The notes: generated from the sequence alone by a model not told the origin. Shown: positions 46,219-55,723, counted from the first letter of the stretch. The stretch is 64,000 nucleotides of DNA from Bacteroidia bacterium (GCA_030432655.1 JAUILA010000004.1:1-64000), one strand, 5' to 3'. Translations and numbers: made by a program.

Positions 46219-46767
46219 ATGCAGAAAAAACTAATACTTGACTCCAAACTTCTGGAAATAACAGTAAACCGGCTTTGCCAGGAACTACTGGAGAATCACC
46301 GTAATTTTGAGAATACGGTACTGTTGGGTCTCCAGCCCCGGGGCATTCATCTTGCCGAACTCATCAGGGAACGCCTTCAAAAAGAAATAGGAGAGGATAT
46401 CAAACTGGGATACCTGGATACCACTTTCCACCGTGATGACTTTCGCCGTCGTGATAAACCGGTGGAAGCCAATGCGACCCGCGTTCCGTTTATCATTGAA
46501 GGTAAGGATGTCGTGCTGATCGATGACGTACTGTACACGGGGAGGTCTGTCAGGGCCGCCCTGGATGCCATGATCTCTTTCGGACGACCTAGAAAGGTAG
46601 AATTGCTGGTCCTGGTAAACCGTCGCTATTCCCGCCAGCTGCCGATCGAGGCAGATTACATCGGCAGGAATGTAAACACCATCGAATCTCAAAAAGTACT
46701 TGTCGAACTTAAATCCAGGGGGGATAAATCAAATAAGATCTGGCTTGTAAATAAGGAAGCAAACTGA
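46219..46767 (+). CDS. pyrR: PyrR-type phosphoribosyltransferase
   Basis: A 182-aa phosphoribosyltransferase with PRPP loop VVLIDDVLYTGRSVRAALDA and GYLDTTFHRDDFRRRDKP, typical of the PyrR branch that binds pyr mRNA in Bacillus and also has uracil phosphoribosyltransferase activity. It is followed 1 bp later by pyrB, the PyrR target operon in Firmicutes. Since there is no visible attenuator in the leader, RNA regulation is not supported here; it may act only as an enzyme. The ATG at 46219 is preferred; an ATG at 46208 is out of frame. Confidence 0.92.
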   Translation: MQKKLILDSKLLEITVNRLCQELLENHRNFENTVLLGLQPRGIHLAELIRERLQKEIGEDIKLGYLDTTFHRDDFRRRDKPVEANATRVPFIIEGKDVVLIDDVLYTGRSVRAALDAMISFGRPRKVELLVLVNRRYSRQLPIEADYIGRNVNTIESQKVLVELKSRGDKSNKIWLVNKEAN

Positions 46768-46768
46768 T

Positions 46769-47698
46769 ATGTCGCAACTAAGTCAAAAACATCTGCTGGG
46801 AATCAAGGATATCACGCGCAAGGATATTGACCTGATTTTCAAAACAGCAAGAAGTTTTAAGGACGTAATTAACCGGCCGATCAAGAAGGTTCCTTCTTTA
46901 CGGGATATTACGATAGCCAATATCTTTTTTGAAAATTCCACCCGCACGCGTCTGTCTTTTGAACTGGCCGAGAAGCGCCTTTCGGCGGATGTGGTTAACT
47001 TCAGTTCTTCTTCGAGCTCAGTAAAGAAAGGGGAAACCCTGCTGGATACGGTGAATAATATTCTCGCCATGAAAGTGGATATGGTGGTAATGCGTCACAG
47101 CAGTCCGGGGGCGCCGCATTTCCTGTCCCGTCATATCAAAGCCAATATTGTCAATGCCGGAGACGGAACGCACGAACACCCTACGCAGGCATTGCTTGAT
47201 ACATTCTCCCTTCACGACAAATTTGGGTCACTGGAAGGAATGAAGGTGGCCATCATCGGGGACATATTGCATTCAAGGGTGGCTATTTCCAATATATTCG
47301 CGCTCCAGAAACTGGGTGCCGAGGTGATGGTCTGCGGGCCAAACACGTTGTTGCCAAAGCATATTGCGGAGCTGGGTGTAAAGGTTGAGCTGGATGTCAT
47401 GCGGGCACTAAAGTGGTGCGATGTTGCTAACGTACTGAGGATACAGCTGGAACGTCAGCAGATCAAATATTTCCCGACATTGCGGGAATATTCATTGTAC
47501 TATGGCATAAACAAGAAAATGCTGGAATCCCTCGACAAGGAAATTACCATCATGCATCCCGGGCCGATCAACCGGGGCGTTGAACTCAATTCGGATGTCG
47601 CCGATTCAGATCATTCCATCATCCTTGAACAAGTCGAAAACGGTGTTGCGGTAAGAATGGCAGTTCTTTACCTGCTGGCCGGGGTCCAGGACGCATAG
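46769..47698 (+). CDS. pyrB: Aspartate carbamoyltransferase catalytic subunit
   Basis: A 309-aa ATCase making carbamoyl aspartate for pyrimidines. Visible are the carbamoyl-phosphate loop STRTRLSFELAEKRL, the flexible SSSVKKGETLLDT, HEHPTQALLDTFSLHDKFG and the PGPINRGVELNS near the end. It starts 1 bp after pyrR. No pyrI regulatory subunit is present; some ATCases of this class bind an inactive dihydroorotase, and the pseudo-dihydroorotase at 62140 is a candidate partner. Confidence 0.97.
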   Translation: MSQLSQKHLLGIKDITRKDIDLIFKTARSFKDVINRPIKKVPSLRDITIANIFFENSTRTRLSFELAEKRLSADVVNFSSSSSSVKKGETLLDTVNNILAMKVDMVVMRHSSPGAPHFLSRHIKANIVNAGDGTHEHPTQALLDTFSLHDKFGSLEGMKVAIIGDILHSRVAISNIFALQKLGAEVMVCGPNTLLPKHIAELGVKVELDVMRALKWCDVANVLRIQLERQQIKYFPTLREYSLYYGINKKMLESLDKEITIMHPGPINRGVELNSDVADSDHSIILEQVENGVAVRMAVLYLLAGVQDA

Positions 47699-47736
47699 TT
47701 GTCGTTTGTTCACAATAATTTCCCACCTATTCTTTG

Positions 47737-47744
47737 TATTTTTG
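47737..47744 (+). promoter_or_regulatory. -7 element of the CBS-type synthase
   Basis: TATTTTTG matches TAnnTTTG, 20 bases before the ATG at 47765 in the 66-bp gap after pyrB. A TTTG at 47705-47708 is too far upstream to serve confidently as its -33 partner. Confidence 0.45.
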
Positions 47745-47764
47745 CTTATTAACGAGCTGTAATC

Positions 47765-49135
47765 ATGTACTACAATTCAATCATAGAAACCATTGGTAAT
47801 ACTCCACTGGTAAAACTTAATAACGTCACCAAGGGTATAAAAGGAACGATCCTGGCCAAGGTTGAATACTTCAACCCGGGAAACTCGATGAAGGACCGGA
47901 TGGCGCTTAAAATGATCGAGGACGCGGAAAAAGAAGGCAAACTCAGTCCGGGCGGAACGATCATAGAAGGAACTTCGGGAAACACGGGGATGGGTCTTGC
48001 CTTAACAGCGATTTCTAAAGGGTATAAATGTATTTTTACACTTGCCGATAAGCAATCGCAGGAGAAGATCGACATTCTTCGGGCAGTGGGAGCCGAGGTG
48101 ATCGTCTGTCCGACCAATGTTTCTCCGAATGATCCCCGGTCGTACTATTCCGTGGCAAAAAAACTGAATAAAGATATTCCCAATTCGTTTTATCCGAATC
48201 AGTATGATAACCTGTCCAATACGGCCGCCCATTATGAGACAACCGGACCCGAGATATGGGAACAGACGGAAGGGACGATTACTTATCTTGCTGCCGGTGT
48301 AGGTACGGGGGGGTCCATGTGCGGAACCGCCAGATTTTTAAAGGAACAGAATGCTGCCGTGCAGTCGGTGGGGATCGACACCTATGGTTCCGTGTTTAAA
48401 AAGTACAAGGAGACCGGCGTTTTTGATGAAAAGGAAATCTATCCCTACCTGACAGAGGGCATTGGTGAGGATATTCTCCCCGCCAATGTCGACTTCGACA
48501 TGATCGACCATTTTGTAAAGGTGACGGATAAAGATGGCGCGGTAATGACCAGGAGGCTTGCCCGGGAAGAGGGGCTGTTTGTTGGCTGGAGTTGCGGGTC
48601 GGCCGTACACGGTGCCCTGGAATATGCGAAAGAACACCTGAAGGAAGACGATGTGATGGTGATCATTCTGCCGGATCACGGCACCAGATACCTGGCAAAA
48701 ATTTATAATGACAACTGGATGAAAGATCATGGATTTCTGGAGTCACGCGATTTTGCCACAGCCAGGGATATCATTCAATCCAAAAACGCCCGGGATAGTT
48801 TATTTACGGTGAGCCGGGATACTCCGGTAGGTGAAGTGATAAAAACGCTGAATACGCGCGGGATAGATCAGGTGCCGGTTTGTGAAGGAAATGAATTTGT
48901 AGGTAGTGTCAGCACTGGAAAACTACTGGAGAAATTACTTTCTGATCCGGTTAGCAAGGATGATCCGGTAGGTGATGTCATGGATGATCCGATACCCTTT
49001 GTGGCATTGAATAATACACTGGATGTGCTGTCAAGTATGATTGGAAAGGAGAATAAGGCAGTGCTGGTGAGGGATGAACAGGATGATGTTCACATCATTA
49101 CGCAACACGACATTCTGATGGCAATGTCGAATTAA
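47765..49135 (+). CDS. Cystathionine beta-synthase/cysteine synthase with CBS domain pair
   Basis: A 456-aa fold type II PLP enzyme. The PLP lysine is Lys43 in NPGNSMKDRMALKMIE, and EGTSGNTGMGLAL and AAGVGTGGSMCGTARFL bind substrate and phosphate. The C-terminal 120 residues are two CBS motifs (TPVGEVIKTLNTRGIDQVPV, VGDVMDDPIPFVALNNTLDV), which bind adenosyl ligands. There is no N-terminal haem domain. The family includes cystathionine beta-synthases (Ser plus homocysteine) and O-acetylserine-using relatives; the two cannot be separated here. Confidence 0.93.
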   Translation: MYYNSIIETIGNTPLVKLNNVTKGIKGTILAKVEYFNPGNSMKDRMALKMIEDAEKEGKLSPGGTIIEGTSGNTGMGLALTAISKGYKCIFTLADKQSQEKIDILRAVGAEVIVCPTNVSPNDPRSYYSVAKKLNKDIPNSFYPNQYDNLSNTAAHYETTGPEIWEQTEGTITYLAAGVGTGGSMCGTARFLKEQNAAVQSVGIDTYGSVFKKYKETGVFDEKEIYPYLTEGIGEDILPANVDFDMIDHFVKVTDKDGAVMTRRLAREEGLFVGWSCGSAVHGALEYAKEHLKEDDVMVIILPDHGTRYLAKIYNDNWMKDHGFLESRDFATARDIIQSKNARDSLFTVSRDTPVGEVIKTLNTRGIDQVPVCEGNEFVGSVSTGKLLEKLLSDPVSKDDPVGDVMDDPIPFVALNNTLDVLSSMIGKENKAVLVRDEQDDVHIITQHDILMAMSN

Positions 49136-49197
49136 AAAATGGCACGATCCTTGTTTTGGATAGGGTGGTTGATAACAAGTTAAGTAAGTTTTAAGTT

Positions 49198-49226
49198 AAA
49201 GCCCCGGTCGTTCTGGCCGGGGCTTT
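49198..49226. terminator. Intrinsic terminator after the CBS-type synthase
   Basis: AAAGCCCCGG (49198-49207) pairs with CCGGGGCTTT (49217-49226), a 10-bp stem with a 9-nt loop, followed by a run of T on the plus strand. The A-rich left arm could also terminate the convergent DUF1328 gene. It lies 62 bp after the stop. Confidence 0.9.
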
Positions 49227-49246
49227 TTTATGTTTAGCTTCATCGG

Positions 49247-49408
49247 TCATCGTTTCGCCAGTCGCATTATAAGAGAAATGACGAACAGTACGAGGAAGAT
49301 GAAGAATATTACTTTCGCAATCGTGGCAGCTCCGGCCGCGATTCCACCGAATCCGAATATAGCGGCAATTAACGCTATGACCAGAAATATTAATGTCCAT
49401 TTAAGCAT
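49247..49408 (-). CDS. Small DUF1328 membrane protein
   Basis: A 53-aa protein, two helices ([20 protein letters not shown] and [20 protein letters not shown]), starting at the ATG complementary to 49406-49408 (MLKWTLIF). Both helices and the [12 protein letters not shown] turn fit DUF1328 (E. coli YtjA-like), a stress-associated small membrane protein family of unknown function. An in-frame ATG nine codons upstream is less likely. The 147-bp stretch 49409-49555 holds only an 8-bp hairpin at 49500-49518. Confidence 0.85.
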   Translation of the reverse strand: MLKWTLIFLVIALIAAIFGFGGIAAGAATIAKVIFFIFLVLFVISLIMRLAKR

Positions 49409-49499
49409 AATTGAAAGTTGTTTGGTTCGACTCAATGGATGAAAATATGAGGCCAGACTGGAAAAGGGCCTTAATTCCCTGAAATGAAGGTATTGGTGA

Positions 49500-49518
49500 A
49501 TTTTCTTCGAAAGAAAAT
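49500..49518 (-). terminator. Possible terminator hairpin after the CxxC gene
   Basis: ATTTTCTT (49500-49507) and AAGAAAAT (49511-49518) form an 8-bp AT-rich hairpin with a 3-nt loop, 38 bp past the stop of the convergent-side gene at 49556. There is no downstream U tract on that strand, so support is weak. Confidence 0.35.
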
Positions 49519-49555
49519 GTGCATTTTATTGCCCAGATTCTGAGTAATATCTGCG

Positions 49556-50128
49556 CTACACAAGTATTGTCCGGTGGCGGGGAAGGTCCTTCTCCAGGCT
49601 GGGCGGTCCGAAGTGCCGGCCCATGAAATTGTCCATTTCACCCAGGGTTTTATTGGAAAGAAGCTGACTTAGCTCGTCCAGCACGCTGCCTGAGATCATA
49701 TAAGGCATGATGTCTGGAATCAGCTGATCGCCGTGACAGTGTGCATAAATCTGGTATTCACTAACCGCGTTTTTGGACTTTCCTGTTATCAGGCAGTTTG
49801 CTGTCCATTTATCCGGAGAATCCGGATACTCATTTATCACATAAATCTGACGGGAGGCATCCGCATTGGCCTGCATGTATTCTGCGATTTTCAACTGTGA
49901 ATCCTCCGACATCGACTTCCGGACGGCTTCGGCACACTGAATGCAAATAGCCAGTTCAAAGATTACATCAGTGGCGTCGTACCCGGGGTAGGTTCGAATG
50001 GCCTTTTCAATAAAATATTCCATGTTTTCCAGGCTCCGGTCACATTCAATACAATGACTGAAAGGTGCGCCTGTGGCATAGGAATGAAATTCCGTGGGTA
50101 TGTCTTGTTGCCGGTATTCTTCGTTCAT
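49556..50128 (-). CDS. Unknown cytoplasmic protein with two CxxC pairs
   Basis: A 190-aa soluble protein without a signal. Two CxxC pairs (Cys26/Cys29 in SHCIECDR and Cys62/Cys65 in ICIQCAE), 33 residues apart, look like a split zinc or iron-sulfur site in the N-terminal half; the C-terminal half is helical with no known motif (GEMDNFMGRHFGPPSLEKDL). I do not recognise the family. It overlaps the haem-binding gene by 4 bp, so the two are translated together. Confidence 0.72.
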   Translation of the reverse strand: MNEEYRQQDIPTEFHSYATGAPFSHCIECDRSLENMEYFIEKAIRTYPGYDATDVIFELAICIQCAEAVRKSMSEDSQLKIAEYMQANADASRQIYVINEYPDSPDKWTANCLITGKSKNAVSEYQIYAHCHGDQLIPDIMPYMISGSVLDELSQLLSNKTLGEMDNFMGRHFGPPSLEKDLPRHRTILV

Positions 50129-50562
50129 CTTTTGCTGTTTGCCCAGTCTACCAGTGCCTGGCGTTCTTCATCTGATAATTTGCTTTCTGAATGAGCCCAG
50201 GTATAGCTTTCCAGGGGCATTTCTTTTTCCTCAACTTCTTCTGCCAGCTCCTCTAATTTATGTGCTTTACGTTCCGCATCATAGCTGGCCCATTCAGAGA
50301 AGTTAAGGTGTTCACGGCCTTCATCAATATGGTCCTTCAGCCACCAGGATACGGGGGCGACATTGCTGTACCACGGGTATTCGGTTTCGTGGGAATGACA
50401 ATCATAGCAGGCATTCTTCAGAATAACCTGAATATCCTCCGGAACATTCTCGACTGCAATCATATCTGAAGCTGGTTCTGCAGGCGGATTGGTCTTGTCG
50501 ATCCTGAAGAATTGCATAAAGACAAGAATTATTGCCAATCCCAAAAGTATCTTCTTAACCAT
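50125..50562 (-). CDS. Haem-binding (Haem_bd) domain periplasmic protein
   Basis: A 145-aa protein with an N-terminal signal or anchor helix (MVKKILLGLAIILVFMQFF) and the Haem_bd pattern: NACYDCHSHETEYPWYS, a CxxCH haem-attachment motif (Cys52, Cys55, His56), then VSWWLKDHIDEGREHLNFSEW. This family is common in Bacteroidota, often beside redox enzymes; no enzymatic role is known. It is upstream of and 4-bp coupled to the CxxC gene, divergent from pyruvate carboxylase. Confidence 0.88.
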   Translation of the reverse strand: MVKKILLGLAIILVFMQFFRIDKTNPPAEPASDMIAVENVPEDIQVILKNACYDCHSHETEYPWYSNVAPVSWWLKDHIDEGREHLNFSEWASYDAERKAHKLEELAEEVEEKEMPLESYTWAHSESKLSDEERQALVDWANSKR

Positions 50563-50645
50563 AAGCTATTCTGTTGGAATATGTTGGTTTTAAGGAGCTA
50601 AATGTTTTAACTTTTCAACAAGTTAAATTTATCAAATCCCCTGCA

Positions 50646-53600
50646 ATGAAGAGAGAATTACGGGAAATAAATAAAATAATGGTAGCCAACCGCGGCGAAA
50701 TAGCCATAAGGATTTTACGGGCAGCTACCGAATTAAAAATACGCACCGTAGCTATATATACTTATGAGGATCGCTATTCCCTGCACAGGTATAAATCCGA
50801 CGAAGCCTACCAGATCGGAGCCGATGACGATCCGCTGAAACCCTATCTCGACATTGAGGAGATCATATCTGTTGCAAAAAGGAATGATGTGGACGCCATT
50901 CACCCGGGGTACGGATTCCTTTCTGAAAATGTAAACTTTGTGCGCCGCTGCCAGGAAGAAGGGATCATATTTGTCGGACCGGATTCTTCCGTGATGGAGA
51001 AACTTGGGGACAAAGTGGAAGCAAAGAAAATCGCAGTTGCTGCCAAAGTTCCGGTCATTGAAGACAGTAAAAAAGAATTAAAATCGGTCAAAACTGCACT
51101 GAACGAGGCAAAACGCATCGGATTTCCAGTAATGGTTAAGGCAGCTGCCGGCGGTGGAGGCCGGGGAATGCGTGTGGTCAGGTCAGAAGGAGATCTGTCC
51201 AAGGCATACGAGGAGGCGCGGGCTGAAGCTCTCAAGGCGTTTGGTGACGATACGATCTTCCTGGAGAAATATATCGATAACCCCAAGCACATCGAAATCC
51301 AGATAATGGGGGATAACTACGGCAACCTTGTTCATCTATATGAGCGGGATTGTTCGGTTCAGCGCCGGTTTCAGAAGGTAGTCGAAGTGGCACCTTCGGT
51401 CACTCTTCACGAAGATACCCGTAATAAACTTTATGAATATGCCCTGCAGATTACCCGGTCAGTTAATTACAACAACGTCGGGACTGTTGAGTTCCTGGTT
51501 GATAAGGACGAAAATATTTACTTTATCGAAGTCAACCCGCGGGTGCAGGTTGAGCATACCATCACCGAGGAAATTACCGGAATTGACATTGTCCGGTCGC
51601 AGATCCTTATTGCCAAAGGCTATGATCTTCCGGATCCCAGGATATTTATAAAGAGCCAGGAAGATGTGCACTGCAACGGGTACGCCATTCAGTGCCGGGT
51701 CACGACAGAAGATCCGTCCAATGGATTTCAGCCTGACTACGGAACCATCATTGCCTATCGTAGTGCGAGTGGATTCGGAATTCGTCTTGATGCGGGAAAC
51801 TGTTATGCAGGCGTTACTATTTCGCCCTTCTTTGATTCACTGCTGGTGAAGGTTTCTTCCTGGGGACGTACCCTGAAAGGGGCGTCGGAGAGGCTGCACA
51901 GGGCACTGAGTGAGTTCCGTATCCGCGGGGTCCAGACCAATGTGGGATTTGTCCAGAATGTTATTTCCCACCCGGAATTTTACCATGGGAGGGCCACGGT
52001 CAACTTTATTGCGGATCATCCCGAGTTGTTTGACATGCCCAGGAGGCTGAACCGCGGAACAAGATTATTGAATTACCTGGCCGGTGTTGCGGTAAATGGA
52101 AATCCGAATGTCAAGAAGTTTGATCCACAGAAAAACTTTCGCGAGCCGTTTGTGCCCCACTTTGACAGGCTGGGAGAATATCCGAAAGGAACCCGGGACC
52201 GCCTGAAGGAAGACGGACATGAAAAATTCCTGGGCTGGCTTAAGAAAGAAAAGAAAATCCAGTTTACTGATACGACGTTCCGGGATGCACATCAGTCGTT
52301 GCTTGCCACCAGGATGCGAACTGTTGACATGCTCAAAGTGGCTGAGAGTTATGCAAAGAACCACCCTGAAATATTCTCCATGGAAATGTGGGGCGGCGCT
52401 ACCTTTGATGTATGTATGCGCTTCCTTTACGAAAATCCATGGGACCGGCTGAAGTTATTGCGGGAAGCCATGCCGAATATTTTATTTCAGATGCTTCTGC
52501 GCGGATCAAATGCAGTGGGATATAAGGCCTATCCGGACAATCTGATTATTAAATTTATTGAAGAAGCATCCTCCAACGGAATAGACATATTCAGAATATT
52601 TGATTCGCTCAACTGGCTCGAAGCTATGAAAGTCAGCATTAAAACGGTACGTGAACGCACAGACGGCATTGCAGAAGCCTGCATGTGCTATACTGGCGAT
52701 GTGCTGGAGGCTGATACAAAATATAACCTTCAGTATTATCTGGACCTGGCCAGGAGCCTCGAAGACGAAGGCGCACATATTCTTGCTATTAAGGATATGG
52801 CAGGACTGCTGAAGCCGGATGGTGCCGATAAACTGATTCGGGAGCTGAAAAAGGCCGTGGATATTCCCATCCACCTGCACACTCATGATACCTCTTCCAT
52901 CCAGGCAGCAACGTATATGAAGGCGATCGACGCAGGCGTGGATGTGGTAGATGTCTCGATCAGTTCCATGTCAGGACTCACTTCCCAGCCCAACTTCAAT
53001 TCGCTGGTGGCTGCCCTGAAGCGGAACAAGCGCGCACAGGATATTGACCTGGATTCGCTTAACAGTTATGCCACTTACTGGGAAGATGTTCGTGAGTTTT
53101 ATTATCCGTTCGAGTCCGGATTAAAGGCCGGAACCGCAGAGGTCTACGATCATGAAATTCCCGGAGGGCAGTATTCCAACCTGAGACCCCAGGCAGAAGC
53201 GCTGGGACTGGGTGATAAGTTTGAAAAAGTGAAGGAGAATTACGCGATTGTAAACGATTTGTTTGGCGACCTGATTAAAGTAACACCAAGTTCGAAAGTA
53301 GTGGGGGATATGGCGTTGTTTATGACATCAAACGACCTGACTGTGGAGGATATCCGCACCAGGGGAGCTTCCTTGTCCTTTCCGGAATCTGTAGTTAGTC
53401 TTTTCCGTGGCGAACTGGGCCAGCCTCATGGCGGATTCCCGAAGGATATTTCCAAAATAATTCTGAAAGGAGAAAAGCCATTCAAAGACAGGCCGAACAA
53501 ACACCTAGAGCCCATTGATTTTGATAAGGAATTCCGACAGTTCCAGAAAAAATTTGATGAATATTGTGACGAACTGGATTTCCTGTCCTATAAGCTGTAC

Positions 53601-54092
53601 CCCAAGGTTTTTGAAGAATTTCATAAACAGTGGCTCCTTTATGGGGAAGTCTGGCGTTTACCAACTACGGCATTCTTCTATGGGCTAAAGGACAACCAGG
53701 AGATTTTTGTCGAGATTGGCAAAGGGAAGGCGATAATTATCAAGAAGCTATATACCTCACCGCCTGATGAAGATGGTATGTGTAGTGTATATTTCGAAAT
53801 GAACGGCCAGACCCGGATAATTGGCGTTCGCGACACCTCCTTTCAGACTGATAAGCCGATGCATGTTAAGGTTTCAGAACCTAATCATATCGGGGCACCA
53901 TTGATGGGGAGAATTGCAGAAGTAAGGGTAAAGAAAGGGCAGAAGATTAAAGAGAATCAGCCGTTATTTATTATCGAAGCGATGAAGATGGAATCAACGG
54001 TGAATGCCCCCCGGGAAGGTGTGGTAAAACAAGTGCATATCGGAGCCGGGGAAATGGTGGATCAGGACGACCTTGTTATTGAACTGGAATAG
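50646..54092 (+). CDS. pyc: Pyruvate carboxylase
   Basis: An 1148-aa biotin enzyme carboxylating pyruvate to oxaloacetate. Biotin carboxylase (about residues 1-460) has NKIMVANRGEIAIRIL, IHPGYGFLSEN and AAGGGGRGMRVV; the carboxyltransferase has TFRDAHQSLLATRMRT and GGATFDVCMRFLYENPWDRL with the metal His pair in HLHTHDTS; the biotinyl Lys is near residue 1114 in IEAMKMEST. The start at 50646 (MKRELREINKIM) is the conserved N-terminus; an in-frame ATG 72 bp upstream would overlap the divergent promoter. It replenishes the TCA cycle next to the sdh operon's products. Confidence 0.96.
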   Translation: MKRELREINKIMVANRGEIAIRILRAATELKIRTVAIYTYEDRYSLHRYKSDEAYQIGADDDPLKPYLDIEEIISVAKRNDVDAIHPGYGFLSENVNFVRRCQEEGIIFVGPDSSVMEKLGDKVEAKKIAVAAKVPVIEDSKKELKSVKTALNEAKRIGFPVMVKAAAGGGGRGMRVVRSEGDLSKAYEEARAEALKAFGDDTIFLEKYIDNPKHIEIQIMGDNYGNLVHLYERDCSVQRRFQKVVEVAPSVTLHEDTRNKLYEYALQITRSVNYNNVGTVEFLVDKDENIYFIEVNPRVQVEHTITEEITGIDIVRSQILIAKGYDLPDPRIFIKSQEDVHCNGYAIQCRVTTEDPSNGFQPDYGTIIAYRSASGFGIRLDAGNCYAGVTISPFFDSLLVKVSSWGRTLKGASERLHRALSEFRIRGVQTNVGFVQNVISHPEFYHGRATVNFIADHPELFDMPRRLNRGTRLLNYLAGVAVNGNPNVKKFDPQKNFREPFVPHFDRLGEYPKGTRDRLKEDGHEKFLGWLKKEKKIQFTDTTFRDAHQSLLATRMRTVDMLKVAESYAKNHPEIFSMEMWGGATFDVCMRFLYENPWDRLKLLREAMPNILFQMLLRGSNAVGYKAYPDNLIIKFIEEASSNGIDIFRIFDSLNWLEAMKVSIKTVRERTDGIAEACMCYTGDVLEADTKYNLQYYLDLARSLEDEGAHILAIKDMAGLLKPDGADKLIRELKKAVDIPIHLHTHDTSSIQAATYMKAIDAGVDVVDVSISSMSGLTSQPNFNSLVAALKRNKRAQDIDLDSLNSYATYWEDVREFYYPFESGLKAGTAEVYDHEIPGGQYSNLRPQAEALGLGDKFEKVKENYAIVNDLFGDLIKVTPSSKVVGDMALFMTSNDLTVEDIRTRGASLSFPESVVSLFRGELGQPHGGFPKDISKIILKGEKPFKDRPNKHLEPIDFDKEFRQFQKKFDEYCDELDFLSYKLYPKVFEEFHKQWLLYGEVWRLPTTAFFYGLKDNQEIFVEIGKGKAIIIKKLYTSPPDEDGMCSVYFEMNGQTRIIGVRDTSFQTDKPMHVKVSEPNHIGAPLMGRIAEVRVKKGQKIKENQPLFIIEAMKMESTVNAPREGVVKQVHIGAGEMVDQDDLVIELE

Positions 54093-54837
54093 GTTGTTTA
54101 TGCCTGTTCTCCAGTAGATTGGCAAGCATTGATTCACGTACTTCCGCTTTCAGGTCGTTCAGGTCTTGCATGGTTTTTCCCTTTACATCAACAGGGTCGC
54201 AGAAAACCACCTTTATTTTACCTGGTTTGACCGATAATTTGCTCGGAGGCATCAGCTTTCCTGCATTGATTATAACAATCGGTGCTATAGGCGTTGACGT
54301 TTGAAGTGCAATCCTGAAAGCTCCGTCATAAAAAGGTTGCAACGGCTCCTCCGTCCTGTTTTGCGTCCCTTCCGGAAAAATTAAAATGGAGATGCCCTGG
54401 CGTAAAATGGACTTCAGGGTTTCTATACTTTTTCTTCTGCTTTCCGCACTCGACCTGTCTACCACTATAGTAGCGGTTTTAACAATCAGACCGAAAATCG
54501 GAATTTTCAGTAATTCTTTTTTTGCCAGCGGACGGAACTGGGTCGGTACACCCAGGCTCAGACCGGGTGCATCCAGAAAGGAAGTGTGATTTGAGGCGTA
54601 AATATAGGATTGCTCCCTGTCAATTTTGTCCCTGCCAATAATTTCATAACGGATAAACGTCAGCTGACTGAATATCCACGACCAGATCTTTAGAAAGGTG
54701 TAGGTGACACTGCCGTGTTTTTGCCCGAATAGAATGGGAAGCAAGATTCCCGGCAGCAGAATGATCATGAATACAGTGAAAACGATAATCACCCAAAGGG
54801 TATAAATCTTTTCTGGTATGGAGGTGATAAATTTCAT
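54076..54837 (-). CDS. 1-acyl-sn-glycerol-3-phosphate acyltransferase (PlsC-like)
   Basis: A 253-aa membrane enzyme of phospholipid synthesis. Two N-terminal helices (LWVIIVFTVFMIILLPG) precede the acyltransferase motifs NHTSFLD (NHX4D), FRPLAKKELLKIPIFG, FPEGTQNRTEE and IAPIVIINAG. The substrate (lysophosphatidate) is inferred from motif set. The last 17 bp overlap the pyc 3' end tail to tail. Confidence 0.92.
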   Translation of the reverse strand: MKFITSIPEKIYTLWVIIVFTVFMIILLPGILLPILFGQKHGSVTYTFLKIWSWIFSQLTFIRYEIIGRDKIDREQSYIYASNHTSFLDAPGLSLGVPTQFRPLAKKELLKIPIFGLIVKTATIVVDRSSAESRRKSIETLKSILRQGISILIFPEGTQNRTEEPLQPFYDGAFRIALQTSTPIAPIVIINAGKLMPPSKLSVKPGKIKVVFCDPVDVKGKTMQDLNDLKAEVRESMLANLLENRHKQPIPVQ

Positions 54838-54935
54838 TCAGCGAACTGGAACCGGGGCGGCTGGCAAAGTGTTTTGTGAATAATTCCTTTTTACTTAGAT
54901 TAGGACAAATTTAATTATTAACTCTTTGCTTGCAT

Positions 54936-54968
54936 AATAAACCATTTGTCTATGACGAATGGTTTATT
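54936..54968 (-). terminator. Hairpin after the CarboxypepD_reg gene
   Basis: AATAAACCATT (54936-54946) pairs with AATGGTTTATT (54958-54968), an 11-bp perfect stem; the inner GTC/GAC can extend it. It overlaps the TAA stop of the gene ending at 54968. The minus-strand sequence beyond it is not U-rich, so termination is likely but not certain. Confidence 0.6.
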
Positions 54969-55723
54969 TATTTCTCTTCAGTATACTTCTTCATGCAATT
55001 GGATACTGCCAGGGCAATTTCGTAAGGTCCGGAACGGGCGACGAAAGACTCTTCAATTTTACAGAACTCCATAAATTCACGAACCTCTTCTTTAGGTAGT
55101 CCGGTGAGTTCCATAACCACGCTTTCGTTGTACTTGGCCTTGATCATTTTTCTGTAATCCTCTTCAACCTTAGCCTGTTCCAGTTTCTTCATTTCCTTTA
55201 CTTCCTTGCTGAATTTATTGGCGATAAAAGAAATCGGGCTCCCGAAGGCGCTTGGTTTATAAGGTTTCTTGGGGCCGTAGTAAAAACCGGGGAGTTCAAT
55301 ACGGTTCTTGTCGTCGGTAGCCGTGACCTCCATTTCGAGGAGCGCCTGTTTCAGGCTTTCTTCATCCTTGTAGGCAAATACCTTCACCGGCTTCAGTTCC
55401 AGGGTCGACGTATTCATTTCGATGAAGACATCAATTTTCGGTGAAGATATATCTTCGCGAAGGGTGAAAAGGTATTGCTCAAATCCGATGGCACTGAAGG
55501 TGAGTGTATCCGTTTTTTCCATCTTCATCAGGAAACGCCCGTTTTCCTTGCTGACTGTACCCATTCCGCTGTTTTCATTGATTATATGAACATAGGGCAC
55601 GGGTTCTCCAGTTTCGGCATCCCTGATCTCACCGGTGATTTCGATGGTTGTTCTGCTTGTCTGAGCATGCAATATTCCCGGGAGAATAATGATAAAAATG
55701 AGGAAGGATCGGATCAGATACAT
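54968..55723 (-). CDS. CarboxypepD_reg-like domain envelope protein
   Basis: A 251-aa protein starting at the ATG complementary to 55721-55723 (MYLIRSFLIFIIILPGILHA), giving a clean signal peptide; an in-frame start 90 bp upstream would bury it. Residues about 25-110 form the carboxypeptidase-D-regulatory beta sandwich (EITGEIRDAETGEPVPYVHI, TDTLTFSAIGFEQYLFTL), common at the N-terminus of TonB-dependent receptors. The remaining half is Lys/Glu-rich helical (KEVKEMKKLEQAKVEEDYRK). Role unknown; it is divergent from the OmpA gene by 129 bp. Confidence 0.85.
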   Translation of the reverse strand: MYLIRSFLIFIIILPGILHAQTSRTTIEITGEIRDAETGEPVPYVHIINENSGMGTVSKENGRFLMKMEKTDTLTFSAIGFEQYLFTLREDISSPKIDVFIEMNTSTLELKPVKVFAYKDEESLKQALLEMEVTATDDKNRIELPGFYYGPKKPYKPSAFGSPISFIANKFSKEVKEMKKLEQAKVEEDYRKMIKAKYNESVVMELTGLPKEEVREFMEFCKIEESFVARSGPYEIALAVSNCMKKYTEEK

